Of a stretch of 16,197 nucleotides of DNA, positions 8,364 through 16,197 are shown one piece after another; the stretch's first letter is position 1; each line of letters starts with the position of its first letter. The stretch is from NCBI GenBank assembly GCA_002392525.1, contig DGHE01000113.1, positions 8,668 through 24,864 on the forward strand. The letters run 5' to 3'. Position numbers and translations under genes: made by a program. The stretch comes from Bacteroidales bacterium UBA3856 (GTDB lineage Bacteria; Bacteroidota; Bacteroidia; Bacteroidales; UBA932). The notes under the pieces are model-generated. The model had not been told where the DNA came from, ran no database searches, and saw only the letters and a list, made by a program, of their open reading frames with translations.

Positions 8364-8383
8364 AAAAACCGATGTTTTTTTTG

Positions 8384-8391
8384 CAAATATA
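8384..8391 (-). promoter_or_regulatory. -7 element of the HTCS promoter
   Basis: The minus strand reads TATATTTG here, a full match to TAnnTTTG. A TTTG at 8418-8415 lies 23 nt upstream, slightly longer than the usual spacer, so it is a weak -33 candidate. The element is 20 nt before the ATG at 8363, implying a leader of roughly 13 nt. This argues for that start rather than the ATG at 8468. Confidence 0.5.
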
Positions 8392-8447
8392 TACAAAAAC
8401 TGAGTTATTTTAGACAAAATGGGCACGTGTTTCCGGGCCGCGAGGGA

Positions 8448-8455
8448 TAACTTTG
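8448..8455 (+). promoter_or_regulatory. -7 element of the promoter for the susCD-GH18-GH16 operon
   Basis: TAACTTTG matches TAnnTTTG and lies 39 nt before the susC-like ATG, implying a leader of about 33 nt. No TTTG -33 box is found at the right spacing, as expected for a promoter needing an activator. A CACGTG palindrome (8424-8429) sits where the activator or -33 region would be. The leader is A-rich just before the ATG, and no Shine-Dalgarno sequence is seen. Confidence 0.55.
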
Positions 8456-8494
8456 CAGCCAGACACAACCAATACTTAACAACACAAAAAAACC

Positions 8495-11400
8495 ATGAAG
8501 TTACTGAGAATACTGGCGGCCGGCATGGTCATGCTGTCCGCGACGGTGAGCTTCGCACAGAACTCCCGCTCTATTTCAGGTACAGTGACTGCTGCCTCCG
8601 ACGGGCAGCCCGTGGTAGGCGCCAATGTGGTGCAGACGGGAACGCGTAACGGCGTTTTCACCGATGCCGACGGCCGCTTTACCATTACGGTACCCGTTCC
8701 CTGCGAACTCACTGTTTCCTCCATCGGATTCCTTACGGTCACTGTCAAGGCCGACGGATCCTCCACCTTGAACATTACCCTCCAGGACGACGCCACCCTG
8801 CTGGAAAACGCAGTGGTCACGGCCCTGGGCATCAAGCGTGAGACCAAGGCGCTGGGTTATGCCGTGGAGCAGGTGAATTCCGAGGAGCTCAACGGAGCCC
8901 GCCCCATCAATGCCATGGACGCACTGGCCGGAAAAGTGGCCGGTGTGGACATCTCCGGTACTACGGCCGGTCCTTCCGGCTCTACCCGTATCGTCATCCG
9001 TGGTAACGGTGAACTCTCCGGCAATAACCAACCTTTATATGTAGTGGACGGCGTCCCCATGGACAACTCCAGCCTGGGTCAGGCCGGCATGTGGGGTGGC
9101 TACGACATGGGCGACGGTCTCTCCAGCATCAGCCCCGAGGACATCGAGTCCGTCTCCATCCTCAAGGGAGCATCGGCTGCGGCCCTCTACGGTTCCCGCG
9201 CTTCCAACGGTGTCATCCTCATCACCACCAAGTCGGCCGGCAAGAAAGGATTCAACATTGACTTCTCTTCCAGCGTGGACTTCGTGAACCAGCTTTCCAA
9301 GTTCAACGACTACCAGCGCGTGTACGGCGCCGGCCGCAACGGCGAGCTTCCGCTTACCGTCGAGGTGGGCCGGGGCATTTCCCAGTCGGCCTGGGGCGCC
9401 AAGCTCAACAAGGAGCTCACGGGCTACATCTACGACGGCCGCCAGATGCCCTACACCAATGTGGCCGACAATATCTCCAGCTTCTTCCGCACCGGTTCCA
9501 CCTTCACCAATGCCCTGTCCATGAGCACCGGTAACGAGAAGAGCAACCTCCTCGTGTCCCTCTCCGACATGCGTAACCGGGACATCGTCCCCGCATCGGG
9601 CATGAGCCGCACGTCCATCATGCTCAAGACCGGGGCCGAGCTGTTCAAGGGCTTCCGCCTCGAGAGCCGCGTCAACTACTCCGTGGAGAAGGTGACCAAC
9701 CGTCCCGCCCTGTCCGACTCCCCCAACAACGTGGGCCTCAGCCTCATCGGCCTGGCGCCCAACATTGACCAGAAGTGGCTGGGAGAAAGCTATCAGGACG
9801 AGTACGGCAAGTACATGGACTGGAACGGCGGCAACATTTACCGCATCAACCCGTACTGGTCCATCAACAATATGCGCAACACTTCCGTGAAGGACCGCGT
9901 TATGGGTTACGTTCTGGCTAGCTATCAGATTATTGACGGCCTCAGCGCCCAGCTGCGTGCGGGTACCGACTTCTACAAGTTCCGCATGACGGACTTCAAT
10001 GCCATCGATACGCCCATCGCCTTGCAGGGCGCCATGACCGAGACCACCGCCCTGGTGAACGAAACCAACGTGGAGGGTCTCATCCGCTATGACACCAAGC
10101 TGGGCAAGGACTTCGACCTCTCTGCCTTCGTGGGCGGCAACCTCATGTTCTTTGACAGCGAATATACCGCCAATGCCGGTTCCAACCAGATTATCCCCGG
10201 CATGGAGAGCATTACCAACTACATTGACAGCGAGCTCACCTACAACCACAGCCGCAAGCAGGTACGTTCCGTGTACGGCGCCGTGAACCTGGGCTGGAAG
10301 GGCCTCCTGTACTTGGATTTCACCCTGCGCAACGACTGGTCCTCCACGCTCCGCAAGGGTCACAACTCCTACATGTATCCTTCCGTTTCCGGCAGCTTCG
10401 TGTTCTCCAACCTCCTCAAGGACAATTCTGTCCTGAGCTTCGGCAAGCTGCGCGCTTCCTGGGCCGAGGTGGGCGGCGACACCGACCCCTATCAGCTCAA
10501 CCTCAACTACGGCGTGCTGCCCTATACCCTGAACGGCATGCCTCTCGGTGACATCGCCTCCGAGCGCATTCCCAACCTGGACCTCAAGCCCACCCGCACC
10601 TATTCCTACGAGCTGGGTCTGGACCTGAAGTTTTTCAACCGCATCGGCGTAGACTTCACCTGGTATTCTTCCCGCACGAAGGACCAGATCATGAGTCTTC
10701 CCATCTCCTCCACCACCGGTTACTCATCGGCCATGATCAACAGCGGCGTCATCTCCAACAAGGGCGTGGAACTGGCCCTGGACGCCGAGATTATCAAGGC
10801 CCGCGACTTTACCTGGTCGGCCAACGTGAACTTTGCCCGCAACATCAACAAGGTGGAGTCCCTGCATCCGGAGCTGAAGGAGTATCCGCTGGCCGAGGCC
10901 CGCTGGGCCGGTGCCATGATCGAGGCCGTGGAAGGTGAAGCCTTCGGCGCCATCCTCGGAAAGAAACTCCTCCGCAACCCCGACGGAGAGGTCATCTACG
11001 GCTCCAACGGCTACCCGCTGGTGGGCAGCAAGCTGGAAGTGCTGGGGAACGGCGTCTATGACTGGACGGCCGGTATCGGCACCTCCCTTAGCTGGAAGGG
11101 CCTGTCCCTGAGTGCCCTCTTTGACGTAAAATGGGGCGCCGACGTCTATTCCATGTCCGACATGATGGCCTGCGGAAACGGTACTTCCCTGCGCACGTTG
11201 GAAGGCCGCGAAGCCTGGTACGCGTCGGAGGAACAGCGCAAGGCCGCCAACGTGCAGCTCTCCGACTGGACCCCTACCGGCGGTTACGTGGGCAAGGGTG
11301 TCGTGAATGTGGGCACGGAGGACAATCCCGTCTGGGAAACCAACCAGACGCCTGTGGATCCCCAGAAATACTGGGCCTACTTCCAGAGCGCCGGTACTCC

Positions 11401-11662
11401 CGAGCCGTTCATCTATGACGCTTCTTTCATCAAGCTCCGCGAGCTCACGCTCTCCTACAGCCTCAACAAGAAGTGGCTGGCCCGTACGCCGCTCACCGGT
11501 GTAAGCCTGTCGATGTATGGCCGCAACCTCTGGACCCTTTATTCCAACCTTCCCAACATTGACCCCGAATCCAGCTACAACAACGGCAACGGCCAGGGCT
11601 TCGAGTATGGCTCCCTGCCTTCCCGCCGCGCCTGGGGCTTCAGTGTAAGACTTTCCTTCTAA
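8495..11662 (+). CDS. SusC/RagA-family TonB-linked outer membrane transporter
   Basis: This complete 1055-residue SusC homologue has a signal peptide (1-21, ending SFA), a carboxypeptidase-regulatory-like domain (about 25-97), a TonB-box-like stretch LLENAVVTALG (about 102-112), a plug domain (about 115-237) with YVVDGVPM and the conserved segment LKGASAAALYGSRASNGV, then the long beta-barrel. The chain ends SVRLSF, with the terminal aromatic residue expected of a BAM-assembled barrel. It lacks the STN domain seen in the other SusC of this window. That is the usual pattern for transporters regulated by an HTCS rather than by FecR. It is the first gene of the operon, and the susD-like gene follows after 13 bp. 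It likely imports oligosaccharides released by the GH16 enzyme; the substrate is inferred from that context. Confidence 0.97.
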   Translation: MKLLRILAAGMVMLSATVSFAQNSRSISGTVTAASDGQPVVGANVVQTGTRNGVFTDADGRFTITVPVPCELTVSSIGFLTVTVKADGSSTLNITLQDDATLLENAVVTALGIKRETKALGYAVEQVNSEELNGARPINAMDALAGKVAGVDISGTTAGPSGSTRIVIRGNGELSGNNQPLYVVDGVPMDNSSLGQAGMWGGYDMGDGLSSISPEDIESVSILKGASAAALYGSRASNGVILITTKSAGKKGFNIDFSSSVDFVNQLSKFNDYQRVYGAGRNGELPLTVEVGRGISQSAWGAKLNKELTGYIYDGRQMPYTNVADNISSFFRTGSTFTNALSMSTGNEKSNLLVSLSDMRNRDIVPASGMSRTSIMLKTGAELFKGFRLESRVNYSVEKVTNRPALSDSPNNVGLSLIGLAPNIDQKWLGESYQDEYGKYMDWNGGNIYRINPYWSINNMRNTSVKDRVMGYVLASYQIIDGLSAQLRAGTDFYKFRMTDFNAIDTPIALQGAMTETTALVNETNVEGLIRYDTKLGKDFDLSAFVGGNLMFFDSEYTANAGSNQIIPGMESITNYIDSELTYNHSRKQVRSVYGAVNLGWKGLLYLDFTLRNDWSSTLRKGHNSYMYPSVSGSFVFSNLLKDNSVLSFGKLRASWAEVGGDTDPYQLNLNYGVLPYTLNGMPLGDIASERIPNLDLKPTRTYSYELGLDLKFFNRIGVDFTWYSSRTKDQIMSLPISSTTGYSSAMINSGVISNKGVELALDAEIIKARDFTWSANVNFARNINKVESLHPELKEYPLAEARWAGAMIEAVEGEAFGAILGKKLLRNPDGEVIYGSNGYPLVGSKLEVLGNGVYDWTAGIGTSLSWKGLSLSALFDVKWGADVYSMSDMMACGNGTSLRTLEGREAWYASEEQRKAANVQLSDWTPTGGYVGKGVVNVGTEDNPVWETNQTPVDPQKYWAYFQSAGTPEPFIYDASFIKLRELTLSYSLNKKWLARTPLTGVSLSMYGRNLWTLYSNLPNIDPESSYNNGNGQGFEYGSLPSRRAWGFSVRLSF

Positions 11663-11675
11663 TACCGCGAGACTT

Positions 11676-13286
11676 ATGAAAAAGAGCATTATATCCCTGG
11701 CCATTGCTTCGCTGGCGGTTTTAGCCGGATGCAGCGACTTTGGAAACCTGAACCAGGACCCCACCAAGTCTACCGACATGGATCCCAACATCCTCCTGCC
11801 CAACCTGCAGGCCATGCCCACCAACGACTACCAGGAGTGGCACCGTCACTTCATGTATCCGGGCGGCTTCGTGCAGCAGTGGTGCGGTGACTGGGGAACC
11901 ACCGAGTATGGTTGCCTGGCCATCAAGAACGATTCCTACATGGGCGAGCTCTGGCTGCAGCGCTACACGCGCATGTCCAAGGGACTGGCCGACATCGTGG
12001 ACCGTACGGCCGACGACCCTGCCCGCAAGAATATCAATGCAGCTGGCCGTATCCTGCGTGTCTATACCTTTGCCCAGCTCACCGATCTTTATGGTGACAT
12101 CCCTTATTTCGATGCCGGTGAAGGTTACTACAAAGGCATCCTGAAGCCTGCATACGATACCCAGGAGGCCATCTATGACGACTTCTTCAAGCAGCTGGAC
12201 ATAGCCGACGACGAGCTTCGCACCGGTACCGACATTCTTACCTACGACCAGTACTACGGCGGCGACACCGAGAAGTGGCGCAAGTACGCCAACTCCCTGC
12301 ATCTTCGTCTTGCCATGCGCCTGGTGAAGGTGAACTCGGAGAAGGCCAAGGAAGAGGCCCGGAAGGCCATTGCCAACGGCGTGATGACTTCCGTCGAGGA
12401 TCTCTGCCGCATCAAGTATGAGAACGTGGCCAACCCCTCGGCCGGTCCCGGACGCGGCAATGCCGTCTCCAACCGCCTGAGCGCAGACCCCCACAACTTC
12501 CGGTATTCCCGTCGTTTCATCCAGTATCTGGAAGAGACCGGTGACCCTCGCCTCAGAATCCTCGCCGCCAGCTATTTCAACGACGACCTCAAGCAGGATA
12601 TCACCGACCTGGTCTATGCCCAGAAGGGCTCCTATGCCGCCATGGCCCGCGCTACCGACCGCTTTGACTGGGAGAACTACGACAACGATGCTTCCAACCC
12701 CGACCCGTCCCTGCAGATTGACGTGAACGGAGACGGCGTAACCGAGGAAGTGACCCCGCACATGCAGTACCTGCAGCCCAGCGCGTTCTTCTATGCCTAC
12801 GACGCCCCTTATGTAAACATGGGATACGCCGAGGTGGAACTCCTCCTGGCCGAGGCCGCCCTCCGCTGGGGCCTCGGTACCGGCACCGCCGCCGAGCACT
12901 TTGAGAAGGCTCTTGTCGCCGGTGTGGAGCAGATGAAGGTATATAACAAGGATATCCAGCCCAGTGCTGCCTCCATCGCAGCTTTTGTAGCAGCCAACCC
13001 GCTCTCGGCCAACCAGGCCGAGGCCCTGGAGCAGATCAACATGCAAATCTGGGTGGGCCACATCTTCAATCCCTTCGAGGCTTTTGCCAACTGGCGCCGT
13101 ACCGGCATTCCGGAAATCGTGTTCCTCAACCGCGACCCGGCCCGCAACCAGTCTGGCGGAAAGACGCCCCGCCGCCTTCTCTATCCGGTAGAGGAGCAGA
13201 TCAAGAACCCCGAGAACTACCAGGCCGCCATTGACCGTGTACCCGGTTATGACTGGACGGTAGGTGTATGGTGGGACAAGCAGTAA
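11676..13286 (+). CDS. SusD-like (SusD/RagB type) surface glycan-binding lipoprotein
   Basis: The 536-residue protein has a lipoprotein signal with lipobox LAGC (Cys19), followed by DFGNLNQDPT, the usual N-terminus of SusD homologues. The early segment around MYPGGFVQQWCGDWG and the C-terminal region around FEAFANWRRTGIPEI are typical of the SusD-like_2 branch (PF12771-type), and TPR-like helices fill the body. Family role: it caps the SusC barrel as a lid and binds glycan at the cell surface. Its position 13 bp after the susC-like gene supports a pair. An extra feature is a calcium-loop-like stretch, DVNGDGVTEE (residues 349-358), resembling EF-hand or dockerin loops. The SusD family is firm; ligand specificity is inferred from the GH16 gene downstream. 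Confidence 0.95.
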   Translation: MKKSIISLAIASLAVLAGCSDFGNLNQDPTKSTDMDPNILLPNLQAMPTNDYQEWHRHFMYPGGFVQQWCGDWGTTEYGCLAIKNDSYMGELWLQRYTRMSKGLADIVDRTADDPARKNINAAGRILRVYTFAQLTDLYGDIPYFDAGEGYYKGILKPAYDTQEAIYDDFFKQLDIADDELRTGTDILTYDQYYGGDTEKWRKYANSLHLRLAMRLVKVNSEKAKEEARKAIANGVMTSVEDLCRIKYENVANPSAGPGRGNAVSNRLSADPHNFRYSRRFIQYLEETGDPRLRILAASYFNDDLKQDITDLVYAQKGSYAAMARATDRFDWENYDNDASNPDPSLQIDVNGDGVTEEVTPHMQYLQPSAFFYAYDAPYVNMGYAEVELLLAEAALRWGLGTGTAAEHFEKALVAGVEQMKVYNKDIQPSAASIAAFVAANPLSANQAEALEQINMQIWVGHIFNPFEAFANWRRTGIPEIVFLNRDPARNQSGGKTPRRLLYPVEEQIKNPENYQAAIDRVPGYDWTVGVWWDKQ

Positions 13287-13307
13287 CCCTTCAAAAGACA
13301 CAGCAAA

Positions 13308-14669
13308 ATGAAAACCATGAAATATCTGATGGGCTTTCTGAGCGCTCTTGTCCTTGCCTCCTGTGCAGGCGAGAAAGTGAGCGACCCCGAGTTCGGCCCC
13401 GACGAAACGCCCTACATTTACATGGAATGGTCCAGCAGCCAGGTTTACAGTGTAGGAGACGTAATCAAATTCACCGCCCAGGTTTCTCCGCTCGAAGGAA
13501 CCTCCGTGCGCTGGCTCATAGACGGGAACGTGGTGTCCACCACGCCTTCCATCGAATATCCCATTGAAGGAACCGAAGGCTTCACCCTCCGTTTCGAGGC
13601 CGAGCGTAACGGCATCCTCAACTACCGCCAGGCCACCGTGGCCATCCAGGTGCCGTTCGTGCCCAAGAACCCCGCCCACAAGGTGATGGGTGTTGTCACC
13701 ACCAGCGGAAACGCCGACATGGTGCAGTGGGACTACATCTCGCACCTCCTGATCACCTCCTTCCAGGTAACCGATGCCGGCAAACTGGAACTTCTCGACG
13801 CCGGCAAGCTTGCCACCCTGAAGACCCTGGTCTCACTGGCCCACAACAAGGGCGTGTATGTGCAGGCCGATGTCACCGGCATCATCAACATGCCTGCCGG
13901 CTCGGGTCTCTACAACAGCATGGTCTTCCAGACGGTGGTGGCCGATGACGCGCTTCGCGCTTCCCTCGTGGCCGACATCAAGAAGCTGGTGGCCGATCTG
14001 GACCTGGACGGCGTGAACGTATATGTGAACGAACTCAACTGCGACGCCGGCGCCATCCAGGAGAAGGAAGCCATCGTGCAGTTTATCAAGGAGCTGAGAG
14101 CCGCCTTCCCGGCCGTTCGTGAAGGAGAACGCCTCAAATACCTGGTAACGGCTTCCGTGCCGCGCGCCTGGAACAGCTATGAGTTCTACTTCCTGGGCCA
14201 GGCCGAGGCAGAACTGGACTGGATCAACCTCCTTCTGTTCGGCGCCCTGGACCTCACCCCCTGCGACTTTGCTCCCGACTGGTATGTGAACGACTTCTAT
14301 GGCAACTTCCTGAATGCTGCCGGCTTCCCCTACAGCAAGCAGATGGTAGGCGTAGGTGCCTTTGGTATCCACTACCAGTACCCCGACGGTGTTACCATCA
14401 CCTGGGGCAACCAGGACCAGTATCTGGGATGGCCCACCTACTCCGAGATCCTCAAGATGGATGCATCGGCCTCTTCCAGCTGTTACCTCAATCTGGAAAG
14501 CGGCCTGTATTATACCGGCGCAACGGGCACCAATAGTGCTACGTCCAAAGCCCTCATCGTGAAAGAAACCCCTGAGAGCGCCGGCATGTTCATCTGGTGT
14601 GTCGACTACGACTCCACCAGCGCTCAGACATCCCTTACCCAGGCTGTCTGGAATACCTTGAATCTATAG
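13308..14669 (+). CDS. Surface lipoprotein with PKD/Ig-like and GH18-fold domains, catalytic motif degenerate (probable glycan-binding protein)
   Basis: The 453-residue lipoprotein (lipobox LASC, Cys19) has an N-terminal Ig/PKD-like domain (about 35-117) and a GH18-type (beta/alpha)8 domain (about 123-450). GH18 features are the first strand KVMGVVTTSG, HLLITSFQV, the strand-3 region GVYVQADVTG, and a final strand MFIWCVDYDS with the conserved Trp430. The active-site motif DGxDxDxE reads DGVNVYVN (residues 234-241): only the first Asp is kept, and the catalytic Glu position is Asn241, with a Glu one residue later. It is therefore probably not a chitinase or endoglycosidase but a surface glycan-binding protein, filling the slot after susCD where such proteins usually sit. 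It starts 21 bp after the susD-like gene. A start at Met4 is also possible. Fold call fairly sure; role inferred. Confidence 0.82.
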   Translation: MKTMKYLMGFLSALVLASCAGEKVSDPEFGPDETPYIYMEWSSSQVYSVGDVIKFTAQVSPLEGTSVRWLIDGNVVSTTPSIEYPIEGTEGFTLRFEAERNGILNYRQATVAIQVPFVPKNPAHKVMGVVTTSGNADMVQWDYISHLLITSFQVTDAGKLELLDAGKLATLKTLVSLAHNKGVYVQADVTGIINMPAGSGLYNSMVFQTVVADDALRASLVADIKKLVADLDLDGVNVYVNELNCDAGAIQEKEAIVQFIKELRAAFPAVREGERLKYLVTASVPRAWNSYEFYFLGQAEAELDWINLLLFGALDLTPCDFAPDWYVNDFYGNFLNAAGFPYSKQMVGVGAFGIHYQYPDGVTITWGNQDQYLGWPTYSEILKMDASASSSCYLNLESGLYYTGATGTNSATSKALIVKETPESAGMFIWCVDYDSTSAQTSLTQAVWNTLNL

Positions 14670-14674
14670 CAGAA

Positions 14675-15724
14675 ATGAATAGATTAATAGTAGTGTTTGC
14701 GATTCTCGTCCTCGGGGCAGCCTGTGCCCCGATGGACGGGCAATCGTTCCCTGTCCGCTATACCTACGAAAAGGATGCGGACTGTCCCAACTTCATCACT
14801 TTTACGGCAGAGGACCTGAAGCCCGGAGACGTGTGCAGCTGGACTTTTTCTGACGAACCCGGAAAGAACTACAGCGGCACCTCGCTGGTGCATTATTTCC
14901 CCAAGGCCGGGAGCTATGAAGTGACGCTGCATGTGCGCCGGGACGGGGAAGAAGGAACCCATACCCTCAAAGTGGGCGTGGCTTCCGATTCCCGTTACGA
15001 GAAAGCCGGAGAGCATCTTCTCTGGGCCGACGAGTTTCTGGGAAAAACCCTGGACCTTAAGAAATGGAATTATGACCTGGGCACCGGCCAGTGGGGAAAC
15101 AACGAGCTGGAGAACTATACCAACGCTACCGCCAACTCCCACCTGGAGGATGGAAAGCTCATCATCACCGCCATCAAGGAAGACGACCGTGAGGCGGAGG
15201 GCAGCTATACATCGGCCCGCCTTACCACGCAGGGAAAGGTGGAATTCCACCGCGGAAGGGTTGAGGTGCGCGCCAAGATGCCCTCCGGAAAGGGAACCTG
15301 GGCCGCCATCTGGATGTTTGGCCGCCATGCAGCTCCCAGCTACTCCGAACTGGATATTCTGGAGTATGTAGGCTGCGACAAGAACATCATCTACACCACC
15401 GTTCATACTACAGCCACGCTCTCCGGGTGGGTTCCCAAGTCTACGGCCAGCAGGACCGTCGGCGATGTGGAAACCGCTTTCCACGTGTATGGCATGAACT
15501 GGGAGGATGAAAGAATCCAGTTCTATCTGGACAGCCCCGACAACGTATATCTCACCTTCGAGAAGCCTGCGCAGAAGGGTGCCGACTACTGGCCCTTTGA
15601 CAGCGACGAGTACCTCATCCTGAACCTCGCCGTAGGCGGAGACTGGGGCGGCATGCGCGGTATGGACAACAGCATTTGGCCGCAATCCATGGAAGTGGAT
15701 TACGTGAGAGTGTTCCAGAAATAA
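14675..15724 (+). CDS. GH16 endo-beta-glucanase lipoprotein (laminarinase-like) with N-terminal PKD domain
   Basis: The 349-residue protein starts at the ATG 5 bp after the previous stop, which gives a lipoprotein signal with lipobox GAAC (Cys17). An in-frame ATG at 14597 lies inside the preceding gene and would bury that signal. A PKD-like domain (about 25-103) precedes a GH16 domain (about 113-348). The catalytic motif ExDxxE is intact as ELDILE: nucleophile Glu225, Asp227 and acid/base Glu230. Flanking motifs (WNYDLGTGQWGNNELENYTN, YLILNLAVGGDWGG) resemble laminarinases of subfamily GH16_3 rather than agarases or lichenases. Likely role: surface cleavage of beta-1,3- or mixed-linkage beta-glucan into oligomers for the SusCD pair. 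It is the last gene of the operon. The enzyme class is firm; exact linkage preference cannot be read from sequence. Confidence 0.93.
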   Translation: MNRLIVVFAILVLGAACAPMDGQSFPVRYTYEKDADCPNFITFTAEDLKPGDVCSWTFSDEPGKNYSGTSLVHYFPKAGSYEVTLHVRRDGEEGTHTLKVGVASDSRYEKAGEHLLWADEFLGKTLDLKKWNYDLGTGQWGNNELENYTNATANSHLEDGKLIITAIKEDDREAEGSYTSARLTTQGKVEFHRGRVEVRAKMPSGKGTWAAIWMFGRHAAPSYSELDILEYVGCDKNIIYTTVHTTATLSGWVPKSTASRTVGDVETAFHVYGMNWEDERIQFYLDSPDNVYLTFEKPAQKGADYWPFDSDEYLILNLAVGGDWGGMRGMDNSIWPQSMEVDYVRVFQK

Positions 15725-15732
15725 TAATTTTG

Positions 15733-15740
15733 TATCTTTG
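15733..15740 (+). promoter_or_regulatory. -7 element of the radA promoter
   Basis: TATCTTTG is a full match to TAnnTTTG. A TGTT at 15711-15714, 18 nt upstream, is a weak -33 candidate inside the end of the GH16 gene. The element ends 7 nt before the radA ATG, so transcription would begin at or within a few bases of the start codon. Confidence 0.6.
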
Positions 15741-15747
15741 CGTTACT

Positions 15748-16197
15748 ATGGCAAGCGCAAAGACAAAGACCGTGTGGTTTTGCAGCCACTGCGGCAATGA
15801 ATACGCCAAATGGATGGGCCGATGCCCGTCCTGCGGCGAATGGAATACCTTCGTGGAGAAGGAAGTAGTGAGCGGGAAGAAGACGGGAACCATGACGGTG
15901 CCCGGCGCTTCCCGCAAACCTATGCCCCTCAAGGATGTCTCCACTACCCAGGAAGACCGCGTTTCGCTGGGCTCCCCGGAGGTGGACCGCCTGCTGGGTG
16001 GGGGCATCGTGAAAGGCTCCCTGGTGCTCATGGGCGGCGAGCCCGGTATAGGCAAGAGTACCCTTTCGCTGCAGCTGCCTTTGCACAGGCCGGAGCTCAG
16101 GACGCTCTATGTCACCGGCGAGGAAAGCGTAAAGCAGGTGAAGATGAGAGCCGACCGCCTGGGAGGGGACGTCTCCAACTGCCTCATTTACAGCGAA
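15748..16197 (+). CDS. radA: DNA repair protein RadA (3' end outside window)
   Basis: The first 150 codons are present and run off the right edge. The N-terminal C4 zinc finger is complete (CSHC, then CPSC, within residues about 12-30). It is followed by the ATPase core with Walker A GGEPGIGKST and the family motif YVTGEES. RadA (Sms) is a cytoplasmic RecA-like ATPase that helps process branched DNA in recombinational repair. This start is chosen because the next in-frame Met falls inside the zinc finger. It lies only 23 bp after the GH16 stop with no terminator between, so read-through from the glucan operon is possible, but it has its own promoter. It is a housekeeping gene marking the edge of the accessory locus. 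Confidence 0.96.
   Translation, partial: MASAKTKTVWFCSHCGNEYAKWMGRCPSCGEWNTFVEKEVVSGKKTGTMTVPGASRKPMPLKDVSTTQEDRVSLGSPEVDRLLGGGIVKGSLVLMGGEPGIGKSTLSLQLPLHRPELRTLYVTGEESVKQVKMRADRLGGDVSNCLIYSE

Noticed and set aside
8364..8468. Longer HTCS start at 8468 adding 35 residues
   Set aside because: It would place the signal peptide internally and translate through the -7 element at 8384-8391. The ATG at 8363 begins a standard signal peptide.
11721..13745. A 674-codon minus-strand frame opposite the susD-like and GH18-like genes
   Set aside because: It spans two well-supported plus-strand genes and their junction, has no family motif, and is a shadow of codon bias.
14007..14033. Active GH18 chitinase or endoglycosidase
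   Set aside because: The catalytic Glu position and two of three Asp positions are substituted, so I call it GH18-like and probably non-catalytic.
14597..14674. Longer GH16 start at 14597
   Set aside because: It overlaps the end of the GH18-like gene and would put 26 residues before a perfect lipoprotein signal that begins at 14675.
15725..15747. Rho-independent terminator after the GH16 gene
   Set aside because: The short AT-rich gap has no inverted repeat; it is better explained as the radA promoter.

Overview
The window comes from a GC-rich member of the Bacteroidota, most likely Bacteroidales. The evidence is two SusC/RagA-type TonB-dependent transporters, a SusD-like lipoprotein, a FecR-family regulator with its C-terminal DUF4974-like region, a one-polypeptide hybrid two-component regulator, A-rich leaders without Shine-Dalgarno sequences, and several matches to the Bacteroidota -7 promoter element TAnnTTTG. 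I cannot name a genus from sequence alone.

Layout. Positions 1-3779 (minus strand) hold the start of a polysaccharide-utilisation-type locus: a FecR-like protein followed by a SusC homologue with an STN domain, which runs off the left edge. No sigma factor gene accompanies the FecR. Instead, a divergent gene (3890-5044, plus) encodes a regulator with about eight membrane segments and a C-terminal AraC-type DNA-binding domain. It converges on, and overlaps by 38 bp, a minus-strand hybrid two-component system gene (5007-8363). From a 131-bp divergent promoter region, a plus-strand operon runs susC-like (8495-11662), susD-like (11676-13286), a PKD/Ig + GH18-fold lipoprotein (13308-14669) and a PKD + GH16 glucanase lipoprotein (14675-15724), with 5-21 bp between genes. 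The housekeeping gene radA begins 23 bp later and runs off the right edge.

How the genes work together. The second locus looks like a compact beta-glucan (laminarin or mixed-linkage type) uptake system. A surface GH16 enzyme cuts the polymer. A GH18-like protein whose catalytic glutamate position is Asn probably binds it. SusD and SusC capture and import oligosaccharides. A periplasmic-sensing HTCS controls the operon. No exo-glucosidase is encoded here, so final breakdown must be done by genes elsewhere.

Main oddities. (1) The HTCS appears to lack the whole HATPase_c kinase domain: the HisKA histidine box is followed after about 70 residues by the receiver domain, with the reading frame open throughout. 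(2) The FecR gene is orphaned from an ECF sigma gene and faces a polytopic membrane AraC regulator. (3) The GH18-like protein has a dead active-site motif. (4) radA has a promoter that predicts a nearly leaderless mRNA.

No stretch longer than 300 bases lacks a gene. No RNA genes, insertion sequences, CRISPR arrays or convincing rho-independent terminators were seen.
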